Shown: positions 34,797-44,838, counted from the stretch's first letter. The stretch: DNA of 64,000 bases from Pannonibacter phragmitetus_B (GCF_050510895.1 NZ_JBNINT010000001.1:2480001-2544000), one strand, 5' to 3'. Program-made: numbers and translations. The notes: generated by a model from the letters alone, not told the origin.

Positions 34797-36176
34797 ATGA
34801 AGCGCGTAAAGTTCAGGCTTCTGGCCCTTTCTGGCCTCATGACACTTGCGATTGGGGCATCTGCCGCCTTTGCCGGCACTTCGAGCTGTGAAGCCCTCGC
34901 CCGTCAGCTTTCCCGTCTTGAGACAGCTGCAAAGCCATCCGCTGCTTCAAAATGGGACGTGGCCGCAGATGCGCAGGCCCGTGCCATCATGTCAGCCCGG
35001 CGCGATGCGGCCTATTATCAATGCAGCCTCATGGGCGCCAATGCGCGCTGCCCGTCTCTCCTCGACAAGATACAGCGCATGGAGAAAAACCTCGCGAAGA
35101 TCGAGCGCCAGCGCGCGAAGGCAGGCAAGGCAAATGCAGGCCGGGGCGCCACTGCGGCGAACCGGGCGGAAATTCTGCGAATCCGCAAAGCGATGCAACG
35201 CAACATGTGCGGCAAGGAGCAGGGGGCGCAGGACATTCAGACAAATGCCAAGCTGGCGCCGCAGCAGCCGCGGGGATTTCTCACCCGTGCATCGGGACAG
35301 CCTGACGCGCCGGCTGCGCCCATCGTGCCGCTTCAGCCCAGCCGCAAGACCGTCATGCTGCCGGCGCAGCCGGAGCGCCGCGCGGCTCTGGATGCTGGCC
35401 CTCAGGATCAGGAGCGCACCCGCGACGGCCTTGCATTTCCAGCCTACAAATTTCCGCGCAATGCCACATACCGCACCCTTTGTGTCCGCACCTGTGACGG
35501 TTATTTCTTTCCCATCAGCTTCAGCGCGAGGCCGGGCCAATTCGGTCAGGATGCGGCTGCCTGCAATGCAATGTGTCCGGGTGCGGAGACGGGTCTCTTC
35601 GTCTACCACAATCCGGGCGGAGATCCGGAAGACATGATCTCGCTGGCGGGCGAGCGCTACAGCGATCTGCCCAACGCCTTCCGCCATCGCAAGGAATATG
35701 TGAACGGCTGCAGCTGTCAGGCCGCACAGCAAGCAGCGTCCTCACTGACGCCGGTTTCCGGAACCGCAGGAGACATTTTGTCCTTCGCCGGAGGACGTGC
35801 AGTGGCCGGACAAGGCGCAAGCAACCCGAAGACAGACGCGATCCGGATGTCCATGCCTCCGGTAAGTGCGGATGACATGCCGCAGGATGCAGATCCGGAC
35901 ACGTCACTCAACCTGCGCGAAGGGTTTGACGCCTCAAGTCTCGTCACCGCGTCCCTCCCCGCAACGGATGTGCCGCTTGCAGCAGAGAGCATGCGCCCGT
36001 CGCTGCCCGCGCTTGGGCGCAAGGCGCAGGAGGGTGCCGAAGGCGCAGAGGTACCTGACGAGGGGGAACAGCCCAGCGGACAGGCATCCTCACCGGAAAC
36101 ACCGGCCGAGGATGCCAGAGGCGAGGCGCGCGGGCCTGTCAGGAAAGTCGGGCCGCAGTTCTTTCCCGACCGATAA
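34797..36176 (+). CDS. DUF2865 domain exported protein
   Basis: 459-residue protein with an N-terminal signal sequence (MKRVKFRLLALSGLMTLAIG, cleavage near SAAFAGTSS). A helical, basic region (about residues 20-140) is followed by the DUF2865 core YRTLCVRTCDGYFFPISFSA with paired cysteines (CVRTC, CNAMCPG, CSC), and then a long acidic, disordered tail. The family is largely confined to Alphaproteobacteria and has no known function; the cysteines suggest a disulfide-bonded envelope protein. ATG 34797 is chosen over 34785 because GGGGAT lies at proper spacing. Its last 38 nt overlap the 3' end of convergent gltX. Confidence 0.85.
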   Translation: MKRVKFRLLALSGLMTLAIGASAAFAGTSSCEALARQLSRLETAAKPSAASKWDVAADAQARAIMSARRDAAYYQCSLMGANARCPSLLDKIQRMEKNLAKIERQRAKAGKANAGRGATAANRAEILRIRKAMQRNMCGKEQGAQDIQTNAKLAPQQPRGFLTRASGQPDAPAAPIVPLQPSRKTVMLPAQPERRAALDAGPQDQERTRDGLAFPAYKFPRNATYRTLCVRTCDGYFFPISFSARPGQFGQDAAACNAMCPGAETGLFVYHNPGGDPEDMISLAGERYSDLPNAFRHRKEYVNGCSCQAAQQAASSLTPVSGTAGDILSFAGGRAVAGQGASNPKTDAIRMSMPPVSADDMPQDADPDTSLNLREGFDASSLVTASLPATDVPLAAESMRPSLPALGRKAQEGAEGAEVPDEGEQPSGQASSPETPAEDARGEARGPVRKVGPQFFPDR

Positions 36177-37509
36177 GTGGCAGCAGCGCCTTCATGTCGG
36201 GGCCGTGGCCGTGGCCGGTCAGAGCCAGACGCAGCGGCATGAACAGGGTCTTGCCCTTGCGCCCGGTCTTCTCCTTCAGAAGGCCGGTCCAGATGCCCCA
36301 GCTTTCGCCATCCAGCGGACCTTCGGGCAAGAGAGCGAGGGCCTCGGCCAGATAGGCACGGTCCTCTTCCGCCACTTGCGCTGCATCGGCAGGCAGATCG
36401 CCGGAGATGATGTCCCACCAGCTGCTGGCATCGCCGAAGCGGGCGCAGTTTTCCCGCACCGCCAGCCAGAAGGCCTCGCCGCCGCCGATGCCAAGCGCTG
36501 CAAGGCGCGGGGCAGCGTCTTCGTAGGTCATGGCATGGACAAGCCGGGCATTCAGGCTGTCCAGCTCCTGCGGGTCGAACTTGGCGGATGAGCGGGAGAT
36601 GCCGGAAAGGTCCAGCATGCCTGCCAGCGTTTCCATGTCCCGCACCGGCTCCACGGCGTGGCTGGTGCCGGTGAGAACGGCCAGTGAGGCAACGGCCATC
36701 GGCTCGATGCCAGCTTCCCGCAGGGAGCTGATAGACAGCGCGCCCTTGCGCTTGGACAGCCCCTCCCCGTCCAGCGTGGTCAGCAGGTTGTGGTGGGCAA
36801 AACGCGGCAGCTGCGCCCCCAGAGCCTCAAAGATGGCGATCTGTACAGCCGTGTTGGCGACGTGATCCTCGCCGCGGATGACATGGGTGATGCCCATGTC
36901 CGCGTCATCCACCACCGAGGTGAAAGTGTAGAGATAGCTGCCGTCCGCACGGGCGAGCACCGGATCGGACAGCGAGGCAAGGTCAATCGACTGGCTGCCA
37001 CGGCACAGATCATCCCACGTAACATCCGTGCGGCGCGGAGCCAGCGGGTCGCCGTCATGATTGGGCAGCAGGAAGCGCCAGTGCGGCTGGCGGCCCTCGG
37101 CCTCCAGCTTTGCCTTGTCCTCCGCCGTCAGCTTCAGGGCAGCACGGTCATAGACCGGCGGCCGGCCCATCGCACGGGCGCGGGAGCGGCGGCGCTCCAG
37201 TTCGTCCGCCGTTTCGTAACAGGGGTAGAGCAGCCCTGCCGCCTTCAGCTTTTCCGCCGCCGCGTCATAAAGCGCGATCCGGTCCGACTGGCGCACCATC
37301 ATGTCAGGCTTGACGCCGAACCAGGCGAGATCCGCCTCAATGGCATCGGCATATTCCCGGCGCGAGCGCTCCAGATCCGTGTCGTCGAAACGCAGCACGA
37401 ACTCGCCGCCGTTCTTCAGGGCATAGAGCCAGTTGAGAAGCGCGGTACGGCTGTTGCCGAGGTGGATGAGGCCCGTCGGAGAGGGCGCGAAGCGGAGCTT
37501 TACGGTCAT
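36139..37509 (-). CDS. gltX: Glutamyl-tRNA synthetase
   Basis: Class Ic synthetase that charges tRNA-Glu (and possibly tRNA-Gln, for later amidation), 456 residues. The HIGH motif is HLGN (residues 16-19) within FAPSPTGLIHLGNSRTAL, and the KMSKS motif is LSKRKG (251-256). At about 456 residues it is slightly shorter than the usual 470-480. Many alphaproteobacteria have two gltX genes; whether this is the GltX1 or GltX2 type cannot be decided without alignment. It overlaps the convergent DUF2865 gene by 38 nt at the 3' end. The MFS gene lies 15 nt upstream. Confidence 0.94.
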   Translation of the reverse strand: MTVKLRFAPSPTGLIHLGNSRTALLNWLYALKNGGEFVLRFDDTDLERSRREYADAIEADLAWFGVKPDMMVRQSDRIALYDAAAEKLKAAGLLYPCYETADELERRRSRARAMGRPPVYDRAALKLTAEDKAKLEAEGRQPHWRFLLPNHDGDPLAPRRTDVTWDDLCRGSQSIDLASLSDPVLARADGSYLYTFTSVVDDADMGITHVIRGEDHVANTAVQIAIFEALGAQLPRFAHHNLLTTLDGEGLSKRKGALSISSLREAGIEPMAVASLAVLTGTSHAVEPVRDMETLAGMLDLSGISRSSAKFDPQELDSLNARLVHAMTYEDAAPRLAALGIGGGEAFWLAVRENCARFGDASSWWDIISGDLPADAAQVAEEDRAYLAEALALLPEGPLDGESWGIWTGLLKEKTGRKGKTLFMPLRLALTGHGHGPDMKALLPLIGRERTAARLS

Positions 37510-37524
37510 GCGTTTCCCCTACCC

Positions 37525-38766
37525 TCAGTCCGCCGTGCTGGCAAGATCATCCCGCTTCAGCAGCACGCGGGAAGCACTGGCGAGCGCCGCCGTCATCACC
37601 ACGCAATAGAGCGAGAAGCCGAGGATCTGGCCGTCATAAGGCACGCCGAAGTCAATCAGCCAGCCCGCCAGCCCCGGCCCGAGTGCAGAGGCAAAGACCA
37701 TGAAGGCAAAGACGACCGAACGCACAGCGCCCAGGTGCCGGGTGCCGTAAAGCTCCGGCCAGAGCGCACCGGTGAAGGTGGCCACAAAACCATTGGAGAG
37801 GCCGATCAGCGCCATAAAGATGAAAGGCGCGTAAGGAGCATGCACCAGCGCCAGAACCGCCGTGCCGCAGGCGAGCGGCACCAGCATGAAAGGCAAGATG
37901 CGCCGCGCCGTGAAGCGGTCGATCAACTGCCCCAGCACCAGCGATGACAGCACAGCCGAAGCAGACATGACGATGAAGGCCATTGCGAAGAGCTCTCTTG
38001 TCCAACCGCGCAGTTCCACCAGATAGGACTGATGAAACAGCACCGCCGTGACGATGAAAGGTGGAGCCAGTACACCGGCGGAGACAAGGTAGAACATCGG
38101 ATCCCGGAGCACTTCGGCCCGCGTCCAGTGCCGGCGCTCCACCACTTTGATGTCCGTGGCCGTGTTCACCGGCACCCGCTCCTTGCGCAGGAGCAGCAGC
38201 ACGAGCGGCAGCACCAGCGCCAGCATCACAGCCACAGCCACCCACCAGCCCTGCCGCCAGCCGAAGGTGGTCATGATGGCGACGAAGGTAACCGGCATGA
38301 TGGCTTCCGATGCCGGAAAGCCAAGGCCGATCACCGCAACGGCGCGGCCGCGCTGCGCATCAAACCAGCGCCCGGCCGCCGTCATCGCGGTGTTGCTCAT
38401 CATGCCTTGGCCGAAAAGGCGCAGCCCATAAAGCGCGATGCCGGCCATCCAGATGGAGGTGGCAGAGGCCATCAGCGCGCAGAAGAGCCCGAGCATGACC
38501 ATGACGCCAGCCGCAACCTGCGCCACGGAGAAGCGGTCCAGCACCCGGCCAAGGGTGGGCAGCGTTAGAGCACTGCCAAGCGTTGCCGCCATATAGAGCG
38601 AACCGAAGGCACCATTGCTCAGGTCAAGCTCCGCCCGCACATCCCCGGCAGACAGGGAGATGAAGAAGGTCTGCCCGAAGCCGGAGAAGGCGGTCATCAG
38701 GAAGGCAGCCCCAAGCCAGCGGGCGTTCCCGGAAAGAAAGGCACCATAGGTCTGCGGTTTGCTCAT
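37525..38766 (-). CDS. MFS transporter
   Basis: 413-residue major facilitator permease with about twelve predicted membrane helices split by a basic central loop (LLLRKERVPVNTATDIKVVE, then RRHWTRAEVLRDPMFY). The loop GRVLDRFSVAQV between helices two and three fits the MFS A-motif region. The sequence GQLIDRFTARRILPF marks the equivalent loop in the second half. The substrate is not recognisable. It is probably co-transcribed with the downstream gltX, 15 nt away, which is a chance pairing rather than a functional one. Confidence 0.88.
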   Translation of the reverse strand: MSKPQTYGAFLSGNARWLGAAFLMTAFSGFGQTFFISLSAGDVRAELDLSNGAFGSLYMAATLGSALTLPTLGRVLDRFSVAQVAAGVMVMLGLFCALMASATSIWMAGIALYGLRLFGQGMMSNTAMTAAGRWFDAQRGRAVAVIGLGFPASEAIMPVTFVAIMTTFGWRQGWWVAVAVMLALVLPLVLLLLRKERVPVNTATDIKVVERRHWTRAEVLRDPMFYLVSAGVLAPPFIVTAVLFHQSYLVELRGWTRELFAMAFIVMSASAVLSSLVLGQLIDRFTARRILPFMLVPLACGTAVLALVHAPYAPFIFMALIGLSNGFVATFTGALWPELYGTRHLGAVRSVVFAFMVFASALGPGLAGWLIDFGVPYDGQILGFSLYCVVMTAALASASRVLLKRDDLASTAD

Positions 38767-38841
38767 GGCATGCCACTGGCTCCCACCTGCGGTGAAGCCA
38801 GCCCTTTCTTTACGATGTATCAGGTGCTTGCGCGTGGCGGG

Positions 38842-40530
38842 TCAGCGGTCGCGGAAGCGGTTGGTGATGGGGTAGCGCCGGTCGCGGCCGAAGTTGCGGC
38901 GGGTGATCTTGACGCCCGGAGGCGCCTGACGGCGCTTGTACTCGGCGATGTAGAGAAGATGTTCCACCCGTTCGATGGTCGCACGCTCATAGCCCAGCGC
39001 CTCGATCTCACCAATGGAAAGTTCATTTTCGACCAGCCCTTGCAGGATGGCATCCAGCACCTCGTAAGGCGGCAGGCTGTCCTGATCGGTCTGGTTCTCG
39101 CGCAGTTCCGCCGTGGGAGCCTTGGTGATGACGTGATCAGGGATCATCTCGCCTGCCCGTCCCTTCACACCCTGCGGCAGGTTGACGTTGCGCCAGGCGG
39201 CAAGACGGTAAACCTCGGTCTTGTAGAGGTCCTTGATCGGATTGTAGCCGCCATTCATGTCGCCATAGAGCGTGGCATAACCGACCGACATTTCCGACTT
39301 GTTGCCCGTGGTCACCACCATGGCGCCAAACTTGTTGGAGATTGCCATGAGGATGACGCCACGGCTGCGCGATTGCAGGTTCTCTTCCGTGATGTCGGGC
39401 GTACGGCCAGCAAAGAGCGGCGCGAGCACTTCAGTAAAGCCAGTCATCGGCGCCTCGATGGGCACGATGTCGTAGCGGATGCCGAGCGCCTTTGCACTGG
39501 CTTCAGCGTCCCTAAGGCTGTCGGAGGAGGTGAAACGGTAGGGCATCATCACCCCATGCACCCGCTCCGGCCCCAGCGCATCGACCGCCATGGCAGCGCA
39601 GATGGCAGAATCGATGCCGCCCGAGAGGCCGAGCACGACACCGGGGAAGCGGTTCTTCTCCACATAGTCGCGCAGGCCCATGACGCAGGCGAGCCAGTTG
39701 GCTTCGTCCGCATCTGGCAGTTTGGCGAATTCGCCCTGCTCCGCCCGCCAGACGCCATCACTCCCTTCGCGCCAGTCGCTGATGGCCAGCGCCGTAGTGA
39801 ACTGGGGCATCTGGAAGACAAGCGACCGGTCCGCATTGAGGGCAAAGGAGGCGCCGTCGAAGACAAGCTCGTCCTGCCCGCCGGTCTGGTTACAGTAGAC
39901 AAGCGGCAGGCCGCTCTCCACCACACGGGCGACCATGATCTGAAGCCGCTCGTCGGCCTTGTTGGCCCAATAGGGCGAACCGTTCGGCACCAGTAGCATC
40001 TGTGCGCCGGTTTCCGTCAGGCATTCGACCACTTCATCGGTCCATGTGTCCTCACAGATCGGCAGGCCAAGCCGGAGGCCACGGAAATCTACCGGCCCCG
40101 GCAGCGGCCCCTGATCAAAGACACGCTTTTCGTCAAAGACGCCGTAGTTCGGCAGGTCATACTTGAAGCGAAGCGCCTGTACTTTGCCGCCATCCAGCAG
40201 CGCTACCGCATTGTAAAGCTTGCCGCCTTCCGCCCATGGCAGACCGATGATCATGCCGGGGCCGCCATCTGCGGTCTCAGCCGCAAGGGCTTCCAGCGCG
40301 GCACGGCAGGCGCGGACGAAGGCGGGCTTCAGCACCAGATCCTCTGCCGGATAGCCCGACAGGAACATTTCAGACAACAGCACGAGATGCGCCCCAGCCC
40401 TTGCCGCTTCGGCACGGGCTTGGCGGGCCATATCCGCATTGCCGGCAATACCGCCGACGACCGGGTTCAGCTGGGCAATGGCAAGGCGAAGGTGGCCAGA
40501 AAGGGCCTCGGGACGGGTGCTTGTGCTCAT
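38842..40530 (-). CDS. nadE: Glutamine-dependent NAD+ synthetase
   Basis: 562-residue two-domain enzyme amidating nicotinic acid adenine dinucleotide to NAD+. The N-terminal glutaminase is nitrilase-like with the Glu-Lys-Cys triad in LLSEMFLSGYP, LRFKYDLPNYG and GLPICEDTW. The C-terminal ATP-pyrophosphatase domain has GLSGGIDSAICAAM and ends with the family segment KRRQAPPGVKITRRNFGRDR. ATG 40530 is chosen because the nitrilase domain begins soon after; the frame upstream to 40581 lacks similarity. Confidence 0.95.
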   Translation of the reverse strand: MSTSTRPEALSGHLRLAIAQLNPVVGGIAGNADMARQARAEAARAGAHLVLLSEMFLSGYPAEDLVLKPAFVRACRAALEALAAETADGGPGMIIGLPWAEGGKLYNAVALLDGGKVQALRFKYDLPNYGVFDEKRVFDQGPLPGPVDFRGLRLGLPICEDTWTDEVVECLTETGAQMLLVPNGSPYWANKADERLQIMVARVVESGLPLVYCNQTGGQDELVFDGASFALNADRSLVFQMPQFTTALAISDWREGSDGVWRAEQGEFAKLPDADEANWLACVMGLRDYVEKNRFPGVVLGLSGGIDSAICAAMAVDALGPERVHGVMMPYRFTSSDSLRDAEASAKALGIRYDIVPIEAPMTGFTEVLAPLFAGRTPDITEENLQSRSRGVILMAISNKFGAMVVTTGNKSEMSVGYATLYGDMNGGYNPIKDLYKTEVYRLAAWRNVNLPQGVKGRAGEMIPDHVITKAPTAELRENQTDQDSLPPYEVLDAILQGLVENELSIGEIEALGYERATIERVEHLLYIAEYKRRQAPPGVKITRRNFGRDRRYPITNRFRDR

Positions 40531-40594
40531 GACACCTGATTTAGCGCGCCCGCGCTGGCCTTGCAATCGGACGATAACCACTTGCCATCAATGG

Positions 40595-41122
40595 TTAGAG
40601 CAATGCGACACCACCGGCGGAGATTTGAGAATCTGGAGCGATGTGGCCAGCACCAAAAGCAGCATCTGATCCGGCAAATGTGGAGCGCTCACGCCGCAGG
40701 CCCTTGCTGCGGCCGTTCCTTTCCTGGCGCAGCAGCGCGTCCTCTATCCGCTGGTAAAGCACAGCTGGAGCGACGGGTTTCGCAACAAAACCATGCACAC
40801 CCAGCCGCATTGCATCCAGAATGACGCTGCGCCGCGCATGACCTGAAACGGCGATAACCGGCGTTGTCGCCAGCAAAGGGTCCCTTTCCCCTCGCAGAAG
40901 CTTCAGAAACTCCTCACCGGAAACCGGCGCCATGGCCCAGTCCAGCAAGACAAGATCGGGTGCGCGGTCAATGACGATTTCGAGCCCATCGGCTCCATCA
41001 GAAGCCTCGAAAATGCGACGCGCGCCGAATCCGGCAAGGATGGAGCGGAGAATCGAGCGCATATGCGCATTGTCATCGACCACGAGGACCGACACCTCCG
41101 ACAGATCCACCCTCATCCGCAT
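40595..41122 (-). CDS. Single-domain response regulator (CheY-like)
   Basis: 175-residue protein made of one receiver domain and a 45-residue tail of no known fold. The receiver has VLVVDDNAHMRSIL, the phospho-acceptor in LVLLDWAMAPVSG, a serine switch in IAVSGHA and GFVAKPVAP. ATG 41122 is preferred for its GGGGGAG ribosome-binding site 6 nt upstream. No output domain is present, so it should act by protein contact or in a phosphorelay. No kinase lies nearby. Confidence 0.87.
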   Translation of the reverse strand: MRMRVDLSEVSVLVVDDNAHMRSILRSILAGFGARRIFEASDGADGLEIVIDRAPDLVLLDWAMAPVSGEEFLKLLRGERDPLLATTPVIAVSGHARRSVILDAMRLGVHGFVAKPVAPAVLYQRIEDALLRQERNGRSKGLRRERSTFAGSDAAFGAGHIAPDSQISAGGVALL

Positions 41123-41235
41123 TGCAACTCCCCCGGGGCCCAAAAACAAGATTTAAGTGCCTCCACGTTAAACCAAGGTTAGGGGAGAAACTTAGTTGCA
41201 GTTTCAACGGAGCCACTGCCTGCGGAGAGAAACGC

Positions 41236-41264
41236 AAAAAGGGCAGACCGCTGGCCTGCCCTTT
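41236..41264 (-). terminator. Intrinsic terminator of the DAHP synthase gene
   Basis: On the minus strand AAAGGGCAG pairs with CTGCCCTTT around an internal GGCCAGCGGT-type loop and is followed directly by TTGCGTTTCTC, giving TTTTT at the stem end. It lies 26 nt after the stop of the class II DAHP synthase gene. Confidence 0.85.
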
Positions 41265-41289
41265 CTGACACATGTCAAAGCTGCTGCGT

Positions 41290-42669
41290 TCAGGCGCTGG
41301 CAGCGATCTTGTCCGTGCGTGCCTCGCGTTCCTTCTTGAGGTTTTCGGCCACAAGGAAGGCAAGCTCGATGGCCTGATCGGCATTGAGACGCGGGTCGCA
41401 GTGCGTGTGGTAGCGGTCACCCAACTGATCGGCGGTGAGCGCATGGGCGCCGCCGGTGCATTCGGTGACGTTGCGGCCCGTCATTTCGATATGAATACCA
41501 CCAGCATGGGTGCCCTCGGCGCGGTGCACCGCGAAGAAGGCTTCCACTTCCTTCAGGATACGCTCGAACGGACGGGTCTTGTAGCCGGCTGCGGTGATGG
41601 TGTTGCCATGCATCGGATCGCAGGACCACACAACCGTGCGCCCCTCCCGCTCCACGGCGCGCACCAGCTGCGGCAGATGATCGAACACCTTGTCCGCACC
41701 GAAGCGGCAGATCAGCGTCAGGCGCCCAGCCTCGTTCTCCGGGTTCAGCATGTCGATCAGCTTCAGCAGCCCATCCGGTGAAAGCGACGGGCCGCACTTG
41801 AGCCCGATCGGATTCTTGATGCCGCGGAAGAATTCCACATGGGCATGATCCGGCTGGCGGGTGCGGTCGCCGATCCACAGCATGTGGCCCGAGGTCGCAT
41901 ACCAGTCGCCCGAGGTGGAATCGACACGGGTGAAGGCCTGCTCGTAGCCGAGCAGGAGCGCCTCGTGGCTGGTGAAGAAATCGGTCGAGCGCAGCTGCGG
42001 CACGCTATCGGGCGAGACGCCACAAGCCCGCATGAAGGAGAGCGATTCCGAAATCCGGTCCGCCAGCTCCTGATAACGGTGCGACTGGGGGCTGTCCTTG
42101 ACGAAGCCCAGCATCCAGCGGTGCACCTGGTCAAGGTTGGCAAAGCCACCCTGCGCGAAGGCGCGCAGCAGGTTCAGCGTCGCGGCCGACTGGCGGTAGG
42201 CCATGGACAGGCGGTTCGGATCCGGGATGCGGCTTTCCGGGGTGAAGGCGATGTCGTTGATGATGTCGCCGCGGTAGCTCGGCAGCTCCACGTCACCCTG
42301 CTTCTCGATGTCCGAGGAGCGGGGCTTGGCGAACTGGCCGGCGATGCGGCCCACCTTCACCACCGGCTGGGAGGCCGCATAGGTGAGGACGACAGCCATC
42401 TGCAGGAAGACGCGGAAAAAGTCACGGATGTGGTCCGGATGATGCTCTGCGAAGCTCTCCGCACAGTCACCACCCTGCAGAAGGAATGCCCGTCCTGCCG
42501 CAACATCCGCAAGCTGGCGCTTCAGAAGACGCGCCTCACCTGCAAAAACCAGCGGCGGATAGGTCGACAGACGCTTTTCGACGTCCGCCAGGGCCTCTTT
42601 GTCGGGATAATCCGGCACCTGCAAGATCGGCTTGGATCTCCAGCTGTCCGGTGTCCACTTCTCCGCCAT
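41290..42669 (-). CDS. 3-deoxy-7-phosphoheptulonate synthase, class II
   Basis: 459-residue plant-like (type II) DAHP synthase, the first enzyme of the shikimate pathway, condensing phosphoenolpyruvate with erythrose 4-phosphate. Family marks are FLLQGGDCAESFAEH, VVKVGRIAGQFAKPRS, GLKCGPSLSPDGLL, CDPMHGNTI and HIEMTGRNVTECTGG, containing the metal ligands (Cys, His, Glu, Asp). ATG 42669 gives the typical start MAEKWTPDSWRSKPI; a further upstream start at 42699 is unlikely. It stands as a single gene with its own terminator. Confidence 0.95.
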   Translation of the reverse strand: MAEKWTPDSWRSKPILQVPDYPDKEALADVEKRLSTYPPLVFAGEARLLKRQLADVAAGRAFLLQGGDCAESFAEHHPDHIRDFFRVFLQMAVVLTYAASQPVVKVGRIAGQFAKPRSSDIEKQGDVELPSYRGDIINDIAFTPESRIPDPNRLSMAYRQSAATLNLLRAFAQGGFANLDQVHRWMLGFVKDSPQSHRYQELADRISESLSFMRACGVSPDSVPQLRSTDFFTSHEALLLGYEQAFTRVDSTSGDWYATSGHMLWIGDRTRQPDHAHVEFFRGIKNPIGLKCGPSLSPDGLLKLIDMLNPENEAGRLTLICRFGADKVFDHLPQLVRAVEREGRTVVWSCDPMHGNTITAAGYKTRPFERILKEVEAFFAVHRAEGTHAGGIHIEMTGRNVTECTGGAHALTADQLGDRYHTHCDPRLNADQAIELAFLVAENLKKEREARTDKIAASA

Positions 42670-43186
42670 CACACAGTCTCCAATACGGTCCGGCTGCATT
42701 GCCCTGCCTTGAGCAAACGGGCGGCAGATCCTACACCTGCCGTCAGCCCGCTGCCGTCAAAAGACCGGGCGCCGGAACTTCCTCACATCACGTGCTTCAA
42801 ACGTCTCCCCCGAAGGACAAGAAACGTGCGGCCTTATACACGGCTTGACGGCTCAAGACTACAGTCCAGGACAGTAGCCCGCCAGCATTCCGGATGACCG
42901 TGGCTGCTGTGCCGCCATGCAAGCCTGGCCGCTGCGCACGCGTCCGGCCTGCCGGAACGGAAACCGACGGCACTCCGGGCACCCCATCGTAAAAATACGG
43001 AGGAATGAAAAGTAGAGTAACGCAGACATGAATTGGAAGGAAAAAGACACCAAATACCCTTGATGAATTTAAGAGCCTGTTTCCAATTATACCCTACATC
43101 ATTTTTACAGGTATGTCGTAGCCTGCAGATACTTACGCAGGCCTTCCGCATAGCGCGGGCCATCACATCCAGAAAGGATTGGCAGC
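42670..43186. other. Divergent intergenic region, no supported gene
   Basis: This 517-nt gap separates the DAHP synthase gene from the GGDEF gene. The half nearer the GGDEF gene (about 42990-43120) is clearly AT-richer than the surroundings and probably holds its promoter. A 6-bp hairpin GCCTGC/GCAGGC lies at about 43121-43144. I see no RNA gene or leader peptide. Confidence 0.5.
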
Positions 43187-44773
43187 GTGTCATCCGTGAC
43201 AGGCATCGGCAAGAACCCGGCAGGACGCTGGAGTCTTACTCATCAGGTCTACTTTCTCGCATCGCTTCTCATGGTGCTGGCAACAGCATCCCTGCTTTAT
43301 GTCGGCTACATCGCCTCTCGCGCGGCCGACCGGCAAGCTGTGCGGAACGAAATGCGCCTTATCGAAAGTGCGCTTCACGACCGGCAACGGCTGATGGCGA
43401 GGGACCAGATGACCCTGGCGCGCTGGGACCGGGCGGTGGCTAACATCTCGGTCAAGTTCAATCCGGCCTTTGTCCGCTATGAGCTGCTTGACTCGCTCTG
43501 GTACGATTTTGGGCATGAGCGGGCTTTCCTCGTTGACCCGCAAGGCACATTGCTCGCTGAGTCACGCAGGGAGATCTCCCGCATCGGCCGCAAGAGCCTG
43601 CCGCCTTCGTCTGTACTGCTGACAGTGTCTCAGGCCGCAGTGCGCAAATTCGAGGCCCTGCGCAAAACGTCAGAGGCCGCTGCAGGCCGCAGCGGGCCGC
43701 CCGCCGTCGATGACATGGCTACATTCACATATGTTCTGCTTGACCATACACCGACATTCATCAGCGCCATGCCGATTATCCCGGACGACGGAGCCGTGAC
43801 GCAGCCTCCCGGACCTCCGGTCATTCTGATGTCTGCACGGCTGATCGACGAAGGCTTCACGGCCGACATTAATTCGCAGCTCGCCTTCCGCGATATGAAG
43901 TTTGTGCCAGGAGAGACGCCACCTTCGGGCAGCACGAGCTGGGCTATCAGGTCACCAGACGGTACCATCATAGGCCATTTCCATTGGACCAGTGAAACAC
44001 CTGGCGAGCATGTCTGGCGCATGATCCTGCCGAGCATCCTGCTGCTCTGGGCCATGCTGGCAGGCTCCGCCTTCGCCGTATCGCGCAAGGTCGGAACCCT
44101 GACCAAATCGCTGGAACAGCGCGAACAGGAGTTTGCCTATCTTGCTGACCACGATCAGCTCACAGGACTTGCCAACAGAAGGCAGATCAGCGCCATTCTC
44201 GCCAATGCCATTTCCGGCCTGCCGGACAAACCTTTCGCGCTGATTGGATGTGACCTCGACCGCTTCAAGCAGATCAACGATACCTACGGTCATGCTGCAG
44301 GCGACGACGTTCTCGCAACCGTCGCCCGCCGGATTGAAGCCACCGTTGGCAGCGCAGGCGTTGCCGGCCGCATGGGCGGCGACGAGTTCGTGATCGTGGT
44401 GATCGAATTCGCGGACATCGACCAGCTGGCCGCTCTGGGCCGCCGGATCATGGCTGCGCTGGACGAGAAGATTCCGATGCCCAATGGCATCCACGCAGAG
44501 CTCGGCGTCAGCCTCGGCATTGCCATCGCCCCCATTGACGGCAGCACAGATGAGGCTCTGCTTGCGGCAGCAGATTCAGCCCTCTACGCCGCCAAATCCG
44601 CACGTGACGGCACGCTCGTCTTTGCGGCTAGCCTGCCACGTGCAGAGGATGATCTGCCAGACACGGACGCTGTCGCGGCCACGATACCGGCTGCCGCTCC
44701 TCTGAGATCCCCTCTGGCCATCAGCGATGGGGGCACTGTGGTCAAGCGCCCGCCGAAAGGGCGCGGGCACTGA
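43187..44773 (+). CDS. Membrane sensor diguanylate cyclase (CHASE4-like + GGDEF)
   Basis: 528-residue inner-membrane protein: a first helix (about residues 20-42), a periplasmic domain of about 230 residues resembling CHASE4 (MARDQMTLARWDRAVANISV with the conserved tryptophan, YDFGHERAFLVDPQGTLL), a second helix near 280-300, then a GGDEF domain. The cyclase site GRMGGDEFVIVV is intact; no RxxD inhibitory site precedes it. A Pro-rich tail of about 60 residues follows. The start is GTG 43187. It should raise cyclic di-GMP in response to an external signal that cannot be named. Confidence 0.88.
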   Translation: MSSVTGIGKNPAGRWSLTHQVYFLASLLMVLATASLLYVGYIASRAADRQAVRNEMRLIESALHDRQRLMARDQMTLARWDRAVANISVKFNPAFVRYELLDSLWYDFGHERAFLVDPQGTLLAESRREISRIGRKSLPPSSVLLTVSQAAVRKFEALRKTSEAAAGRSGPPAVDDMATFTYVLLDHTPTFISAMPIIPDDGAVTQPPGPPVILMSARLIDEGFTADINSQLAFRDMKFVPGETPPSGSTSWAIRSPDGTIIGHFHWTSETPGEHVWRMILPSILLLWAMLAGSAFAVSRKVGTLTKSLEQREQEFAYLADHDQLTGLANRRQISAILANAISGLPDKPFALIGCDLDRFKQINDTYGHAAGDDVLATVARRIEATVGSAGVAGRMGGDEFVIVVIEFADIDQLAALGRRIMAALDEKIPMPNGIHAELGVSLGIAIAPIDGSTDEALLAAADSALYAAKSARDGTLVFAASLPRAEDDLPDTDAVAATIPAAAPLRSPLAISDGGTVVKRPPKGRGH

Positions 44774-44838
44774 GGCGGCAGGAATACGCCGTCTTTAACC
44801 GGTAACCATCACGTCACGCCTCAAAGGCTCAAAGAAAA

